In this document: positions 56,044 to 63,768 of the stretch, piece by piece
Position numbering within the stretch: position 1 is the first letter of the stretch
Layout: each line of letters opens with the position of its first letter
Source: Vibrio europaeus
GTDB lineage: Bacteria; Pseudomonadota; Gammaproteobacteria; Enterobacterales; Vibrionaceae
Direction: 5' to 3'
NCBI RefSeq assembly: GCF_001695575.1
Contig: NZ_LUAX01000001.1
Span: 930,001 to 994,000 of the forward strand
DNA length: 64,000 nucleotides
Notes under the pieces: generated by a model
What the model saw: only the letters and a program-made list of their open reading frames with translations
Told to the model about the DNA's origin: nothing
Database searches by the model: none
Made by a program: the position numbers and the translations under genes

Positions 56044-56247
56044 TCACCAGTGACGGCACTTATTTGGAAGACATAGAGACAAGCTTGCCCGGATACTTCG
56101 AAGCACGTTGATAGTTAAATCTTCGTTGTCGCACATCATTTGTGCGGCTTGTTTCACCTCACAATCTCTATCCTCAGGAACCCAGAGCGTGATTTTCTTG
56201 AGTCCCTTATCTTTTTGGCGTTGTTCATATTCTGAATTACGGCTCAC
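56044..56247 (-). CDS. Small ribbon-helix-helix-like prophage regulator
   Basis: 67 aa, GTG start at 56247, SD GGAAG. YEQRQKDKGLKKITLWVPEDRDCEVKQAAQMM has the strand-helix pattern of RHH DNA-binding proteins, followed by a second helix. Starts 2 bp after zot. Likely a phage transcription regulator. Confidence 0.65.
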   Translation of the reverse strand: MSRNSEYEQRQKDKGLKKITLWVPEDRDCEVKQAAQMMCDNEDLTINVLRSIRASLSLCLPNKCRHW

Positions 56248-56249
56248 GG

Positions 56250-57668
56250 TTACGCTTCCTTATTGCCAGAGAGATTGAAGATGTCGACCTGTTTAAGATC
56301 TTGCGTCCGGTCGGGGATAGTAAAGTCATCGGGCTTATCCAGTCCTTGTCTTGGTGGGCAGGTCAGCATCTTGGTGGTGTCTCCCAATTTGACTTGAATT
56401 AGGCACTCATCAAGCTCAAGGAACTCATAGCCGTAGCCAATCAAGACGGGAGAACTGACATAGTATTCGCCGTCATCCTTATCAATTCGAAAACGGTAGT
56501 TGGTCAGGGTAATGTCTCCCTCAATTCGCTCTCGAACCACACTGGTTAAATACACCGAGCGAGCTTGATTGAAGATAGGGAAATGTCGATAGAAAGGGTT
56601 TACAGCATCAATAGCAATCTGAGCACTATTTTGATGGCTACCACTGCCAGAACCCACGCCATGACCACTTTGCGTAGTCGATGTGTTCGCATCCAGATTC
56701 TGGCTATCAATCGTCGTAGTGTTGTTCGAATTGGACTCAGCAACTTGAGCAGTTTCTTGAGTTGGATTTTCAGTATCGCTATAAAATAAAGCATAAGCAT
56801 CCCATACAAATTTAAACACCGCACCGATACCAATCAGCATGGCTAAGATGAACTTCGGTGATTTGAGCATCGTGACGTCTGATTTAGACTCGTTGAATTT
56901 TCCTGTCCCTGTGGACTTATAGAGTGCAAACACATCAACCGGAATTTTCTTTGAGGTGGTGCTTGCCATGTCTTCGCGTGTGCTTGGAGCCGTCTTGGTT
57001 GCTTTAGTGGAATGGTTGTAAATGCGCGGTTTACGCTTGCGAAACCAAGTATCGGTTGAACGATGGGAATACGCTTCTTGAGCACAACCTCTTAGCCACG
57101 TGGGTATTGATGTCCAGTCAGGCGTGAGCATAACAATATCCCACTGATATTTACGATGGCGCATGAACGCCCCGTAAAAGTGGTCAGGGTAGAGGAGGCG
57201 TCCTTGCTCATCGAGCTGTGTTTCGCCCGTGTCGTCAATATCCCCCTCATCCAGTGTCGATTCATCGACCTTTGTCCATCGGCTGTGAAACAGGTCAGCA
57301 AAGTCATTTGGCAGGTTAGGGAGGAATTCTTCAATCGGGCGCTTGTGTGTCTTTTCTTTCTTGAATCCTGCGTCCACAGTAAAGATGTCCTGACACTCAT
57401 CAACGACCACCAAAGCCCCGATAGGCATCCAACTAAACCAATTCTGCCAAAGCTCAATGCCCGTTAACTTACGAGAAAAGACACGAATCAAACGCGCCCC
57501 TGGAGGAAACTTTTCACCGAGCAGTTTCTCAATTTTATCCAGAGGTTTAAGTCCTTCGATATTGGTCACGACTAAGCGACCATTACGTAGAGCAGGGAGG
57601 ATTTCAAACCATACTGCATAAGCGGATTTATACGCCCCATTGGAGCCATGACGAAAGTAAACAGCCAT
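56250..57668 (-). CDS. zot: Zot-like assembly ATPase (pI)
   Basis: 472 aa inner-membrane motor for filamentous phage extrusion. N-terminal cytosolic ATPase: Walker A-type HGSNGAYKSAYAV (Zot family has GxxGxYKT/S), Walker B IGALVVVDECQDIF. One TM at about 272-290 (FILAMLIGIGAVFKFVWDAYALF), then a periplasmic Ser/Asn/Gln-rich linker and C-terminal domain with the family Cys pair (LDECLIQVKLGDTTKMLTCPP). The enterotoxic FCIGRL peptide of V. cholerae Zot is not seen. Host outer-membrane secretin is not in the prophage. Confidence 0.93.
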   Translation of the reverse strand: MAVYFRHGSNGAYKSAYAVWFEILPALRNGRLVVTNIEGLKPLDKIEKLLGEKFPPGARLIRVFSRKLTGIELWQNWFSWMPIGALVVVDECQDIFTVDAGFKKEKTHKRPIEEFLPNLPNDFADLFHSRWTKVDESTLDEGDIDDTGETQLDEQGRLLYPDHFYGAFMRHRKYQWDIVMLTPDWTSIPTWLRGCAQEAYSHRSTDTWFRKRKPRIYNHSTKATKTAPSTREDMASTTSKKIPVDVFALYKSTGTGKFNESKSDVTMLKSPKFILAMLIGIGAVFKFVWDAYALFYSDTENPTQETAQVAESNSNNTTTIDSQNLDANTSTTQSGHGVGSGSGSHQNSAQIAIDAVNPFYRHFPIFNQARSVYLTSVVRERIEGDITLTNYRFRIDKDDGEYYVSSPVLIGYGYEFLELDECLIQVKLGDTTKMLTCPPRQGLDKPDDFTIPDRTQDLKQVDIFNLSGNKEA

Positions 57669-57671
57669 TGA

Positions 57672-58016
57672 TTACCACCCCATGATACGCAGGACGAAAG
57701 CGGTCGCGAACGCATCAATGATGACACGTATCGCATCGACCACACCAATCGCATGACAAATCGCCCGTAGGTCTGGCGAGATTTTGTTAAACGCGGCATT
57801 CAGCACCGTATACACCTCGTAATTCTGAAGCAGCATGGTCGCGACTTTGTAAGCGGTCTCCAGACCCCAAAGCTTAAACGTCAGATAGAACTTAGTGGCG
57901 AAGTACCAGAAGTAGGTCACGATGTTCATTAAGAACTCAGGGATGCCCAATACAAAATGTTTAACGTCACTGCCTACACCGGACAGAAACTCTAATACTT
58001 GATAGATGTAATCCAT
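57672..58016 (-). CDS. ace: Ace-like minor coat protein (pVI, DUF2523)
   Basis: 114 aa with several hydrophobic helices (FLMNIVTYFWYFATKFYLTFKLWGLETAYKVATMLL and the C-terminal AIGVVDAIRVIIDAFATAFVLRIMG). Position between pIII and Zot and the DUF2523-like C-terminus identify it as the pVI homologue; it caps the virion with pIII. 8 bp after pIII and 3 bp before zot. Confidence 0.85.
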   Translation of the reverse strand: MDYIYQVLEFLSGVGSDVKHFVLGIPEFLMNIVTYFWYFATKFYLTFKLWGLETAYKVATMLLQNYEVYTVLNAAFNKISPDLRAICHAIGVVDAIRVIIDAFATAFVLRIMGW

Positions 58017-58024
58017 GATTCCCC

Positions 58025-59395
58025 CTACGAGTTACGACCAGAACTTAAGACGATGATGGCTGCCATGAGTGTGGCGAGAAAGATAATGACCCCTTTGATG
58101 AGGTCGATGTGCGGTGCTATCCGGTCTAAGAAATTGAAGCCGACTGAAATACGATGACCATGATGGTCTAAATCAAACTGCGTGCCTCTATAGCTGCCGC
58201 CGTTAAAGTGCATGGTGCCCATCTTAAGCGGTGACTTGGTGAGCTTTTCCTCGATGTCTTTCTCAAGTTGCTCAATCTCCGTTTTCAAGCCCTCAACCCC
58301 ATCTTTGAATGGAGTTTTAAAGGTCGGTTTTTCTGGAGCTTTAAAGGTTTTGCCACTTTTTTTAATTTTGTTGATGGACTCGCGAAGCTCACCGATACCC
58401 ATACCAAGGTTGTTGAAGCCGCGAAAAAGGGAGCCACCGTTCATAAAGCTTGCTTCTTCGATGCTGCTCAGTTTGTTGACTATATTGGTGTCATCAAAGC
58501 CTCCACCGGAACCGCCCCCCGAACTGTTACCTGAGCCGCCGCCACTTAGACCTGCACAAGCAGGCTTAGTCGCATTAGTGCTACCCCCAGAATTGTTCGA
58601 ACCGTTAGAACCATCACCAGAGCCGTTGTTGTTATCCGTTCCTTTGACACAATCACTAATCACCTTGATACCATCAATCAATTCCTTGAGTGTTTCTTTA
58701 GTCCAAGGGGTTTGTTTTTGTGTTGATATAAATGTATTAAGATTAGAGATACTATTTGTCATCATGCTTAGCGTTGAGCCTATTTGGACTGCATCTTTAC
58801 GAGTTTGCTCATGCTGCTTTTGGTCTTGCGTTAAACCTGCATAAGCCACGCTTGATAAACGTTCCCAACCTCGCCTAATCTGGTTATTAATGGCGTTGTC
58901 TCCACCTGCGATTTGAGCACCTAACGTGCCAAAGCCAACTACACTAATGATAGGGATTGATGTGTGGTCGTTATCTGGAATTGGTGGTGGTGTAGGGTCG
59001 GGTTTGGGTTCTGGAGGTGTTGGTACTGTACCGCCCGAAAAGTCGGGACCATTACAGATTTGACCTGTAAACTTCCATTTGCCTGTGCAACGAGTGCCAA
59101 CAATCGTTGAACCATCCTCACCTATACCAGTACACGCTTGACTACCCGCAATGGACATAGCACAACGATTTTCTAAGCCATCCCCGATACATGCGGCTTT
59201 AGGGTCTTGTCCCCATATGTAGGCATCCCATGACATGGTACGGGCGCCTGCCTTAGCATGAAGAAATTCACAGACATTGCGACATGTTCCATCCGGTTTG
59301 AATCCGAATTCACATTGCTGTGCATGGCTAGGAACGGAGAGCATCAGCGTCATTAACAGCAAAACGCCCAGCAGAAAATTGATAGCAAATCGCAT
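58025..59395 (-). CDS. pIII-like minor coat/adsorption protein (OrfU)
   Basis: 456 aa. Signal peptide MRFAINFLLGVLLLMTLMLS..HA-QQC, Cys-rich N-terminal receptor-binding domain (CEFGFKPDGTCRNVCEF, CIGDGLENRC), a TolA-type middle, a Gly/Ser linker (GGGSGNSSGGGSGGG near 275-295) and one C-terminal TM (LIKGVIIFLATLMAAIIVLSS). That is the pIII layout: binds pilus, then TolA. Gene size matches CTX-phi OrfU. Confidence 0.88.
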   Translation of the reverse strand: MRFAINFLLGVLLLMTLMLSVPSHAQQCEFGFKPDGTCRNVCEFLHAKAGARTMSWDAYIWGQDPKAACIGDGLENRCAMSIAGSQACTGIGEDGSTIVGTRCTGKWKFTGQICNGPDFSGGTVPTPPEPKPDPTPPPIPDNDHTSIPIISVVGFGTLGAQIAGGDNAINNQIRRGWERLSSVAYAGLTQDQKQHEQTRKDAVQIGSTLSMMTNSISNLNTFISTQKQTPWTKETLKELIDGIKVISDCVKGTDNNNGSGDGSNGSNNSGGSTNATKPACAGLSGGGSGNSSGGGSGGGFDDTNIVNKLSSIEEASFMNGGSLFRGFNNLGMGIGELRESINKIKKSGKTFKAPEKPTFKTPFKDGVEGLKTEIEQLEKDIEEKLTKSPLKMGTMHFNGGSYRGTQFDLDHHGHRISVGFNFLDRIAPHIDLIKGVIIFLATLMAAIIVLSSGRNS

Positions 59396-59405
59396 ATGCG
59401 CACCT

Positions 59406-59433
59406 ATAAAAAAAGGGGCTGATTAAGCCCCTT
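59406..59433 (-). terminator. Terminator after the coat protein gene
   Basis: AAGGGGCT-N5-AGCCCCTT then seven T residues on the minus strand. As after gene VIII of M13, it would give much more coat mRNA than pIII mRNA. Confidence 0.9.
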
Positions 59434-59512
59434 ATCCTGATATGACACCTGTATAGACCCCGTAACAAAACACCAGTCCCATGACAGACGCCATACCAAT
59501 AGAGACCACCAT
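59432..59512 (-). CDS. Tiny hydrophobic peptide, candidate pVII/pIX-like coat protein
   Basis: 27 codons including stop. ATG overlaps the coat gene stop (TAATG) and the frame ends at the terminator stem. The 26-residue peptide (MVVSIGMASVMGLVFCYGVY then six more) is one hydrophobic helix, like the 32-33-residue pVII and pIX of Ff phages. Too short for normal gene finding. Confidence 0.6.
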   Translation of the reverse strand: MVVSIGMASVMGLVFCYGVYTGVISG

Positions 59513-59745
59513 TACTTACGCGCTAGCCAAGACACGACCATGCCCACACCGAAGCCCAGAGCAGCAAGTCCGATAACGCCCGTTGTGGTCAATTCAACCA
59601 GTTTTTTACCGCCTGTAATGGCTGCTGTGATGGCGCCTTCGTTAGCCGAAGCGTCAGCCAGTGCCGAGCCTGAGACAGTCAGAAGTACACCCATTTGAGC
59701 GTAACGGTTTTGAACGGTTTGTTTAGCAAAGTTGTAGAATTTCAT
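59512..59745 (-). CDS. cep: Major coat protein (Cep/pVIII-like)
   Basis: 77 aa precursor. Signal peptide ends GSALA, mature DASANEGAITAAITGGKK, then TM (VIGLAALGFGVGMVVSWLARK) with C-terminal basic residues to hold DNA. Mature length ~46 is right for a filamentous coat protein. SD GGTAAC is weak; strong expression is expected from position before the terminator. Confidence 0.9.
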   Translation of the reverse strand: MKFYNFAKQTVQNRYAQMGVLLTVSGSALADASANEGAITAAITGGKKLVELTTTGVIGLAALGFGVGMVVSWLARK

Positions 59746-59755
59746 AGTGTTACCT

Positions 59756-59992
59756 TTATTTTTTACCTAGATACTTAATGACGCGACCCATGATGTGACC
59801 ACCGATAAAGGTCAACAGTAATTGACCTAAAAAGAATTCGTACATCGCAGGGTCAAATTGAAAGAAGGACAACGTTGTTTGTCCATTTTCGACCAGTTGA
59901 GCCGCTTCCACCTTGGTTAGTAAAAGGTAATCGCATGTACCATCAGTGGACTTTGCGAGTAAACCGTGGGTGAGAGCGACACAAACAGACAC
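59756..59992 (-). CDS. Small phage membrane protein upstream of coat
   Basis: 78 aa, GTG start. N-terminal hydrophilic part with two Cys (VCVALTHGLL, GTCDYLLL), one TM (FFLGQLLLTFIGGHIMGRVI) and basic end. Position equals psh of CTX-phi or gene VII/IX of Ff. 3 bp after the RstB-like gene. Role unknown, probably minor virion component. Confidence 0.65.
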   Translation of the reverse strand: MSVCVALTHGLLAKSTDGTCDYLLLTKVEAAQLVENGQTTLSFFQFDPAMYEFFLGQLLLTFIGGHIMGRVIKYLGKK

Positions 59993-59995
59993 GGT

Positions 59996-60304
59996 TTAGC
60001 CTTTGACTGGCTTGATATCGACCACGATGTTTCGCGCAGGGTTCTGCGGGTCTGCATCCAAGTGCAGCTCACACATCATTGGGAATTGGTTTTCTAACTC
60101 TTTGAATGCCATCACCAGTGACGGATTTGGATTCATAGCGATTTGTTTTTTGTCCAGACCGACCGCCTGACATTGACCTTTTTCAGACGTCCAACCCTCA
60201 TTTGGGGCTAGATAGTTGACCTGAGCAAAGTTGTAAGGGCGATCATCTTTTTTCGATAGACCTTGCGAGTGTTCACACCCGATGACGACTACGGTTAATG
60301 GCAT
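59996..60304 (-). CDS. RstB/DUF1293-like ssDNA-binding protein (pV)
   Basis: 102 aa, beta-rich: MPLTVVVIGCEHSQGLSKKDDRPYNFAQVNYLAP matches the DUF1293 family found in Vibrio filamentous phages in the pV/RstB slot. Would coat newly made single strands before packaging. Its start overlaps the replication gene stop by 10 bp. Confidence 0.8.
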   Translation of the reverse strand: MPLTVVVIGCEHSQGLSKKDDRPYNFAQVNYLAPNEGWTSEKGQCQAVGLDKKQIAMNPNPSLVMAFKELENQFPMMCELHLDADPQNPARNIVVDIKPVKG

Positions 60305-61551
60305 GGTATTTCTCCAGTTTTTTCTAGATGTAAGTCCCGACCGACTGGAAAGTTAATCCGGTCGGGGATGTCGTTGAGTTCGAGTCCCTTCGTGAGGGTT
60401 TCGAGTATCTGTTTATCGTCGTCGTACAGTTGGCGCATGGCGTTGACCAATTTGCCGTACTGAACGCGAGCGTGTTTGACTGCGTTTTCAAACGAGGTCA
60501 TGAATTTGATTTTGGTGGTCGAGATAGCAATCGGCTCGACATCGTCAATCAGAGAGGCAAGGGCAGGGTACGAGCCTGCAAAATAAGGATCAGGGTCGAT
60601 TAATACTTCAAGAGGAATGACTCTGTAACGGTTGCCAATCTGAACTTCAAAGCGGTTCCAGTTGGGATACGCTTCGCATTTCATTTGTGCGGCTTTATCG
60701 TAAGCGCGGAACACTTTGCCGTTCTCACGCGCACCGACATAAAAGGTATGACCCGCATCAGCGACAAAACCACATTTCTTGCGGTCTTGTGGTGACATGC
60801 TTTGATAGCCACGAAACTCGCCAGCACTGGGCGGCGTACCACGAGTGATGAACTGACCATCAAGGTACTTATCTTTGATGTCTTCGATAGAAACGTTACC
60901 CTGTAAGTCATCAAGGGCAATATCCACACGCGTCAATTTGGCACCGACCATTTGCTTTAGTGCCTTGTGTAGGGCTTCCATGTTGATGGCTTCGCAGCCT
61001 TTACCTGAAAACGACACGTAGTAACCAAAGTTCGCGGCACCCCAAGCGACTAATCCGGCTTGAGTGCCATTGCAGAGCAGTTTTGCCGAGTAGCGATAGC
61101 CTGAAAAGCCACCTCGACGTTCAAGTGTCCATTCGTTTTGCTCGTAGCTGATTTCGTCTGCCAACACCTCTAGAAACGATTCGATTTCGCCATGACAAAG
61201 GGTGTCCAACATATCAATGCCGATATTGCTAATAAGACGCTGATAACATTCATTAAAAGACACATCGGTATCAATGCGTACATCAGCATTGATAAGCTCC
61301 TTATCCAGAGCCGCAAAGTACAAATCCTTGTTGGCGAAGTCTTCAGACTCGATACAGCCAAGCACTTGAGCAAGGTTTTCACCAAAGTGGGCAATCTTAG
61401 TTTGTTCACGTTGAGCGACCGCAACCATGTTCATCGATTCAAACTCATTGATTTGCTCAAGCGCAAAGCGTTGTTTCGCCATGTCTTTGCAGCGCTCAAG
61501 GAGTAAAGGCGAACCGGAGAAGCTCACGTAGTCAATGACGGTCTTATTCAT
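60295..61551 (-). CDS. Phage replication initiation protein (RstA-like, Rep_trans)
   Basis: 418 aa from ATG 61551 (MNKTVIDYVSFSGSPLL). Rep_trans-type features: FGYYVSFSGKGCEAIN, LTRVDIALDDLQGNVSIED, TFYVGARENGKVFRAYDKAAQM (catalytic Tyr probably in this region) and NRFEVQIGNRYRVIP. Nicks the phage plus origin for rolling-circle replication. The start overlaps the preceding small gene by 8 bp. An upstream longer start at 61617 is unlikely. Confidence 0.9.
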   Translation of the reverse strand: MNKTVIDYVSFSGSPLLLERCKDMAKQRFALEQINEFESMNMVAVAQREQTKIAHFGENLAQVLGCIESEDFANKDLYFAALDKELINADVRIDTDVSFNECYQRLISNIGIDMLDTLCHGEIESFLEVLADEISYEQNEWTLERRGGFSGYRYSAKLLCNGTQAGLVAWGAANFGYYVSFSGKGCEAINMEALHKALKQMVGAKLTRVDIALDDLQGNVSIEDIKDKYLDGQFITRGTPPSAGEFRGYQSMSPQDRKKCGFVADAGHTFYVGARENGKVFRAYDKAAQMKCEAYPNWNRFEVQIGNRYRVIPLEVLIDPDPYFAGSYPALASLIDDVEPIAISTTKIKFMTSFENAVKHARVQYGKLVNAMRQLYDDDKQILETLTKGLELNDIPDRINFPVGRDLHLEKTGEIPCH

Positions 61552-61768
61552 CGTGAAATACTCGGTCAAAAGCGCCATTGGCACGTAGCTCAGATTCGTT
61601 TTCGTGAGTAATTTCAATCAGTTCACGGTCAGACTCACACGCATAGAGGTACATTTCGTGTTTGGTTTTGAAGTATTCAGGCATGCCATCAATCGAACAC
61701 CAGAAGCCATCCGAGTGGTGCTCAAAGTACACAGGATTTTTGCGAGTGGGTTTCGAAGCAAAGCTCAT
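61544..61768 (-). CDS. Small early prophage protein, unknown
   Basis: 74 aa, first gene of the leftward phage operon, with SD CTGGAG at 7 bp. PVYFEHHSDGFWCSIDGMPEYFKTKHEMYLYACESDRELIEI is mixed alpha/beta with no known domain. It overlaps the replication gene start by 8 bp, so translation is coupled. May control Rep synthesis. Confidence 0.7.
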   Translation of the reverse strand: MSFASKPTRKNPVYFEHHSDGFWCSIDGMPEYFKTKHEMYLYACESDRELIEITHENESELRANGAFDRVFHDE

Positions 61769-61799
61769 GGAATTCTCCAGAAGACAAATAAATGTTAAA

Positions 61800-61858
61800 T
61801 TCGATTTATCGAAACTCTAAGTGCGATTAATCGAATTTACAAGATGCGAAAAATCGAA
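61800..61858. promoter_or_regulatory. Three operator-like repeats in the divergent phage promoter
   Basis: TTCGATTTATCGAA (61800-61813), TGCGATTAATCGAA (61822-61835), TGCGAAAAATCGAA (61845-61858): palindromic 14-mers with consensus CGATTWATCG-AA, 22 and 23 bp apart. A possible minus-strand promoter (TTGTAA, 17 bp, TAGAGT) overlaps the middle repeat. Likely binding sites for the adjacent regulator. Confidence 0.75.
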
Positions 61859-61895
61859 TCTTTATGGCTACAATGGTAGAAATACGGAGGTGCTC

Positions 61896-62264
61896 ATGTA
61901 CGCGAATGAATTGTTAGATGCCTATAAAAAGGCTCAAAACTACCAACAAGACAAACAAATAGCGCACGATTTGAATATCGAGCCGAACAAAGTTAGCAAA
62001 ATGCGTAAAGGCATTCGCTATGTGTCTGATGAAGAAGCAATTTTCTTAGCGGAAGGTGCAGGATTAGATCCAGAGCTCGCATTATTGGCGTGTCACGCTG
62101 ACCGCAATGATAATCCCAACATCAAAGCGATGTGGAACAGCATTGCAAAAAAGTTTAACGGGCGCGGTTTACAAGGCATATCAATGGCTTGTGGTGGCTT
62201 GGTGATGTGGATTGGCAGCCCTAGCGAAGCCATTGCCAAGTGCGCATTATGTATATTATGTTAA
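61896..62264 (+). CDS. DUF3693-like phage regulator/repressor (RstR slot)
   Basis: 122 aa from ATG 61896, SD GGAGG. N-terminal helix-turn-helix (LLDAYKKAQNYQQDKQIAHDLNIEPNKVSKMRKGIRYVSDEEAIFLAEGAG), hydrophobic C-terminus (GISMACGGLVMWIGSPSEAI). Divergent from the replication operon, as RstR is. The last eight codons and the stop lie within the dif site, so the tail of this protein in the lysogen is partly encoded by host DNA (KCALCILC). Confidence 0.8.
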   Translation: MYANELLDAYKKAQNYQQDKQIAHDLNIEPNKVSKMRKGIRYVSDEEAIFLAEGAGLDPELALLACHADRNDNPNIKAMWNSIAKKFNGRGLQGISMACGGLVMWIGSPSEAIAKCALCILC

Positions 62265-62268
62265 ATTA
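62241..62268 (+). other. Right prophage junction: complete dif1 site
   Basis: AGTGCGCATTA (XerC arm), TGTATA (centre) and TTATGTTAAAT (XerD arm). It differs from the V. cholerae dif1 sequence as I recall it only at the last central base. This is the functional chromosome-dimer-resolution site. Confidence 0.93.
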
Positions 62269-62360
62269 AGTATGCGTGTACGTGAAATCTGGCTTGTTTA
62301 CGGCTGTTAATCCTCACTTTGCTCTAATTCATTGAACATAATGGATTTACCATAAAATAC

Positions 62361-62407
62361 CTAATAAACAGTATCTATAATCTGTCGATTCTAATACTGT
62401 TTATTAG
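62361..62407. repeat. 14-bp perfect inverted repeat
   Basis: CTAATAAACAGTAT (62361-62374) and ATACTGTTTATTAG (62394-62407), 19-bp spacer, between dif and the hydrolase stop codon. Could be a terminator with a large loop or a regulator site. Confidence 0.7.
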
Positions 62408-62414
62408 TGATCGT

Positions 62415-63560
62415 TTAGCACAGCGCTGAAGCCGTTCCACGAATGGCGAAGATGTTGTTATTCAACACATCGTAATGATGTCTATTTACTGCGTCTTCGA
62501 ATATTCCGTCAATGCCCATTAGCACTGATGGTTTTGCGATGCGAACTGGTGTCGACGTGAAAATCTGATTCTTCAGTGTATAAACGTTGCTCTGCATTTT
62601 TTTGAACTGTGCTTTGTTGCTTGCAATGCGTTGGTATGTCTCTAGGATTTGCTCCTTCGAATAATTGAGCGTTGAATTGCTCGAAAAGTTTGTTCCCCAG
62701 CTAGTTAGAACCTTTTCAGCAAAGTCTCTGGTGATTTGTCCAGGGCCAAACAGTTTATGCTCACCCTTGCCGCCGCCACTTGTTCTTGAGGCTCCCACTA
62801 ATGTCGCATGTCTACCGGGAATCATAGTTGTGTAGAACTTTGTGTTCTTGTGGAGTTTGGGCATTCTAGCCTTGAAGAATAAAGAACGTTCGTCTTTGGC
62901 ATAAAAACAGACGATTTGTTTTACGTTTGAGCCTAGCGACTTATAGTTCTTAAAGGCGTTAAGACCACCTGGTACAGGATCGAGGGCGAATATATTGACA
63001 CTTATGTTTGCAAGCTGCGGATGCTCAAGTAACTCGTTGGCAAGTTCGAAGCAGCTTACGCCACCACGGCTCCAACCGATAAGATTCAGCTGCGTTATAG
63101 GATCTCTCAGCCTTTCTCTTCTTATGTTTTCCATCTGTAAATTCAAGCCGCTTTTTAGATCGTGAGCTAGCTCGTTTCGTTCTTGTTTCCAACGCGAGTA
63201 TGCAGAGCTAAGGCGGTTAAAAGGTTTGGATTCATCTAACAATGCACTTGCTCTATCTTTATAGTCTTTCTTTTCTGTGGCACTGCCTTTTAACAGGTTG
63301 ATGACATGGGAAATATTGCTTGCAACGCCCCAACCTGCCAGTTGGCCGAACACAGTCCAATGGACTTGATCATCGGTCTGCTTGCGCCACTCACTTAGGT
63401 TCCCGCTCCCTACTCCATCAACCTGTATATAGTCAATATTGTCTCTGCCGAGCACATTTTTTGCGAGTACAGAAACGAGCTCACCGGAAGCATAGCTTTT
63501 ATGAACGTGATTTTCCGATGTTGCGCCGGTACCACTAAAAAAGACCGTGACTGTAGACAT
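62415..63560 (-). CDS. Alpha/beta-hydrolase, lipase/effector-like
   Basis: 381 aa from ATG 63560 (SD GAGGG). N-terminal strand VTVFFSGTGA resembles the oxyanion strand of DUF2235/Tle-like phospholipases. Nucleophile elbow NLIGWSRGGVSC (S164), acid NIFALDPVPGG (D194) and His in MIPGRHATLVG (H251) make a full triad in the right order. No signal peptide. This pattern is found in T6SS or Dot/Icm-type lipid-acting effectors, but no secretion gene is in view. The last residues (GTASALC) are unusual. Confidence 0.7.
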   Translation of the reverse strand: MSTVTVFFSGTGATSENHVHKSYASGELVSVLAKNVLGRDNIDYIQVDGVGSGNLSEWRKQTDDQVHWTVFGQLAGWGVASNISHVINLLKGSATEKKDYKDRASALLDESKPFNRLSSAYSRWKQERNELAHDLKSGLNLQMENIRRERLRDPITQLNLIGWSRGGVSCFELANELLEHPQLANISVNIFALDPVPGGLNAFKNYKSLGSNVKQIVCFYAKDERSLFFKARMPKLHKNTKFYTTMIPGRHATLVGASRTSGGGKGEHKLFGPGQITRDFAEKVLTSWGTNFSSNSTLNYSKEQILETYQRIASNKAQFKKMQSNVYTLKNQIFTSTPVRIAKPSVLMGIDGIFEDAVNRHHYDVLNNNIFAIRGTASALC

Positions 63561-63768
63561 TCTATCCCTCGTATTTCGTTTCAAGCTGCGAAAAACTTGC
63601 AACTACTTGGTTAACTATCATTAGTTAAAAAGATAGAACATGAGATTGATTTCACAAAAGAAATAGACGGATAAATGACAGGTTAAATGAGTTTATGCGG
63701 TAAACCTATCAAATCAGGTCACCGCATTAAAAGAAATTATAAGAAGAAAATTCGGGATGGCTTTTTGG

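Larger units (their letters stand above)
52609..62251. mobile_element. Filamentous (CTX-phi-like) prophage integrated at dif
   Basis: About 9.64 kb between two dif-like sites. Gene order on the minus strand (early gene, Rep/RstA, RstB-type, small membrane, coat, tiny peptide, pIII, pVI/Ace, pI/Zot) with a divergent regulator is that of Vibrio inoviruses. No integrase gene is present, as expected for phages that use host XerC/XerD. The cargo region at 52.7-55.5 kb is visibly more AT-rich than the core. Confidence 0.93.

Noticed and set aside
52609..62251. Cholera-toxin-like genes (ctxAB) in the prophage
   Set aside because: No ADP-ribosyltransferase or AB5-type sequence; the cargo is the exported protein and the DUF262-HEPN pair.
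62394..62407. LexA box in TACTGTTTATT
   Set aside because: The arms are CTGT and ACAG in the wrong mutual orientation and distance for CTGT-N8-ACAG.
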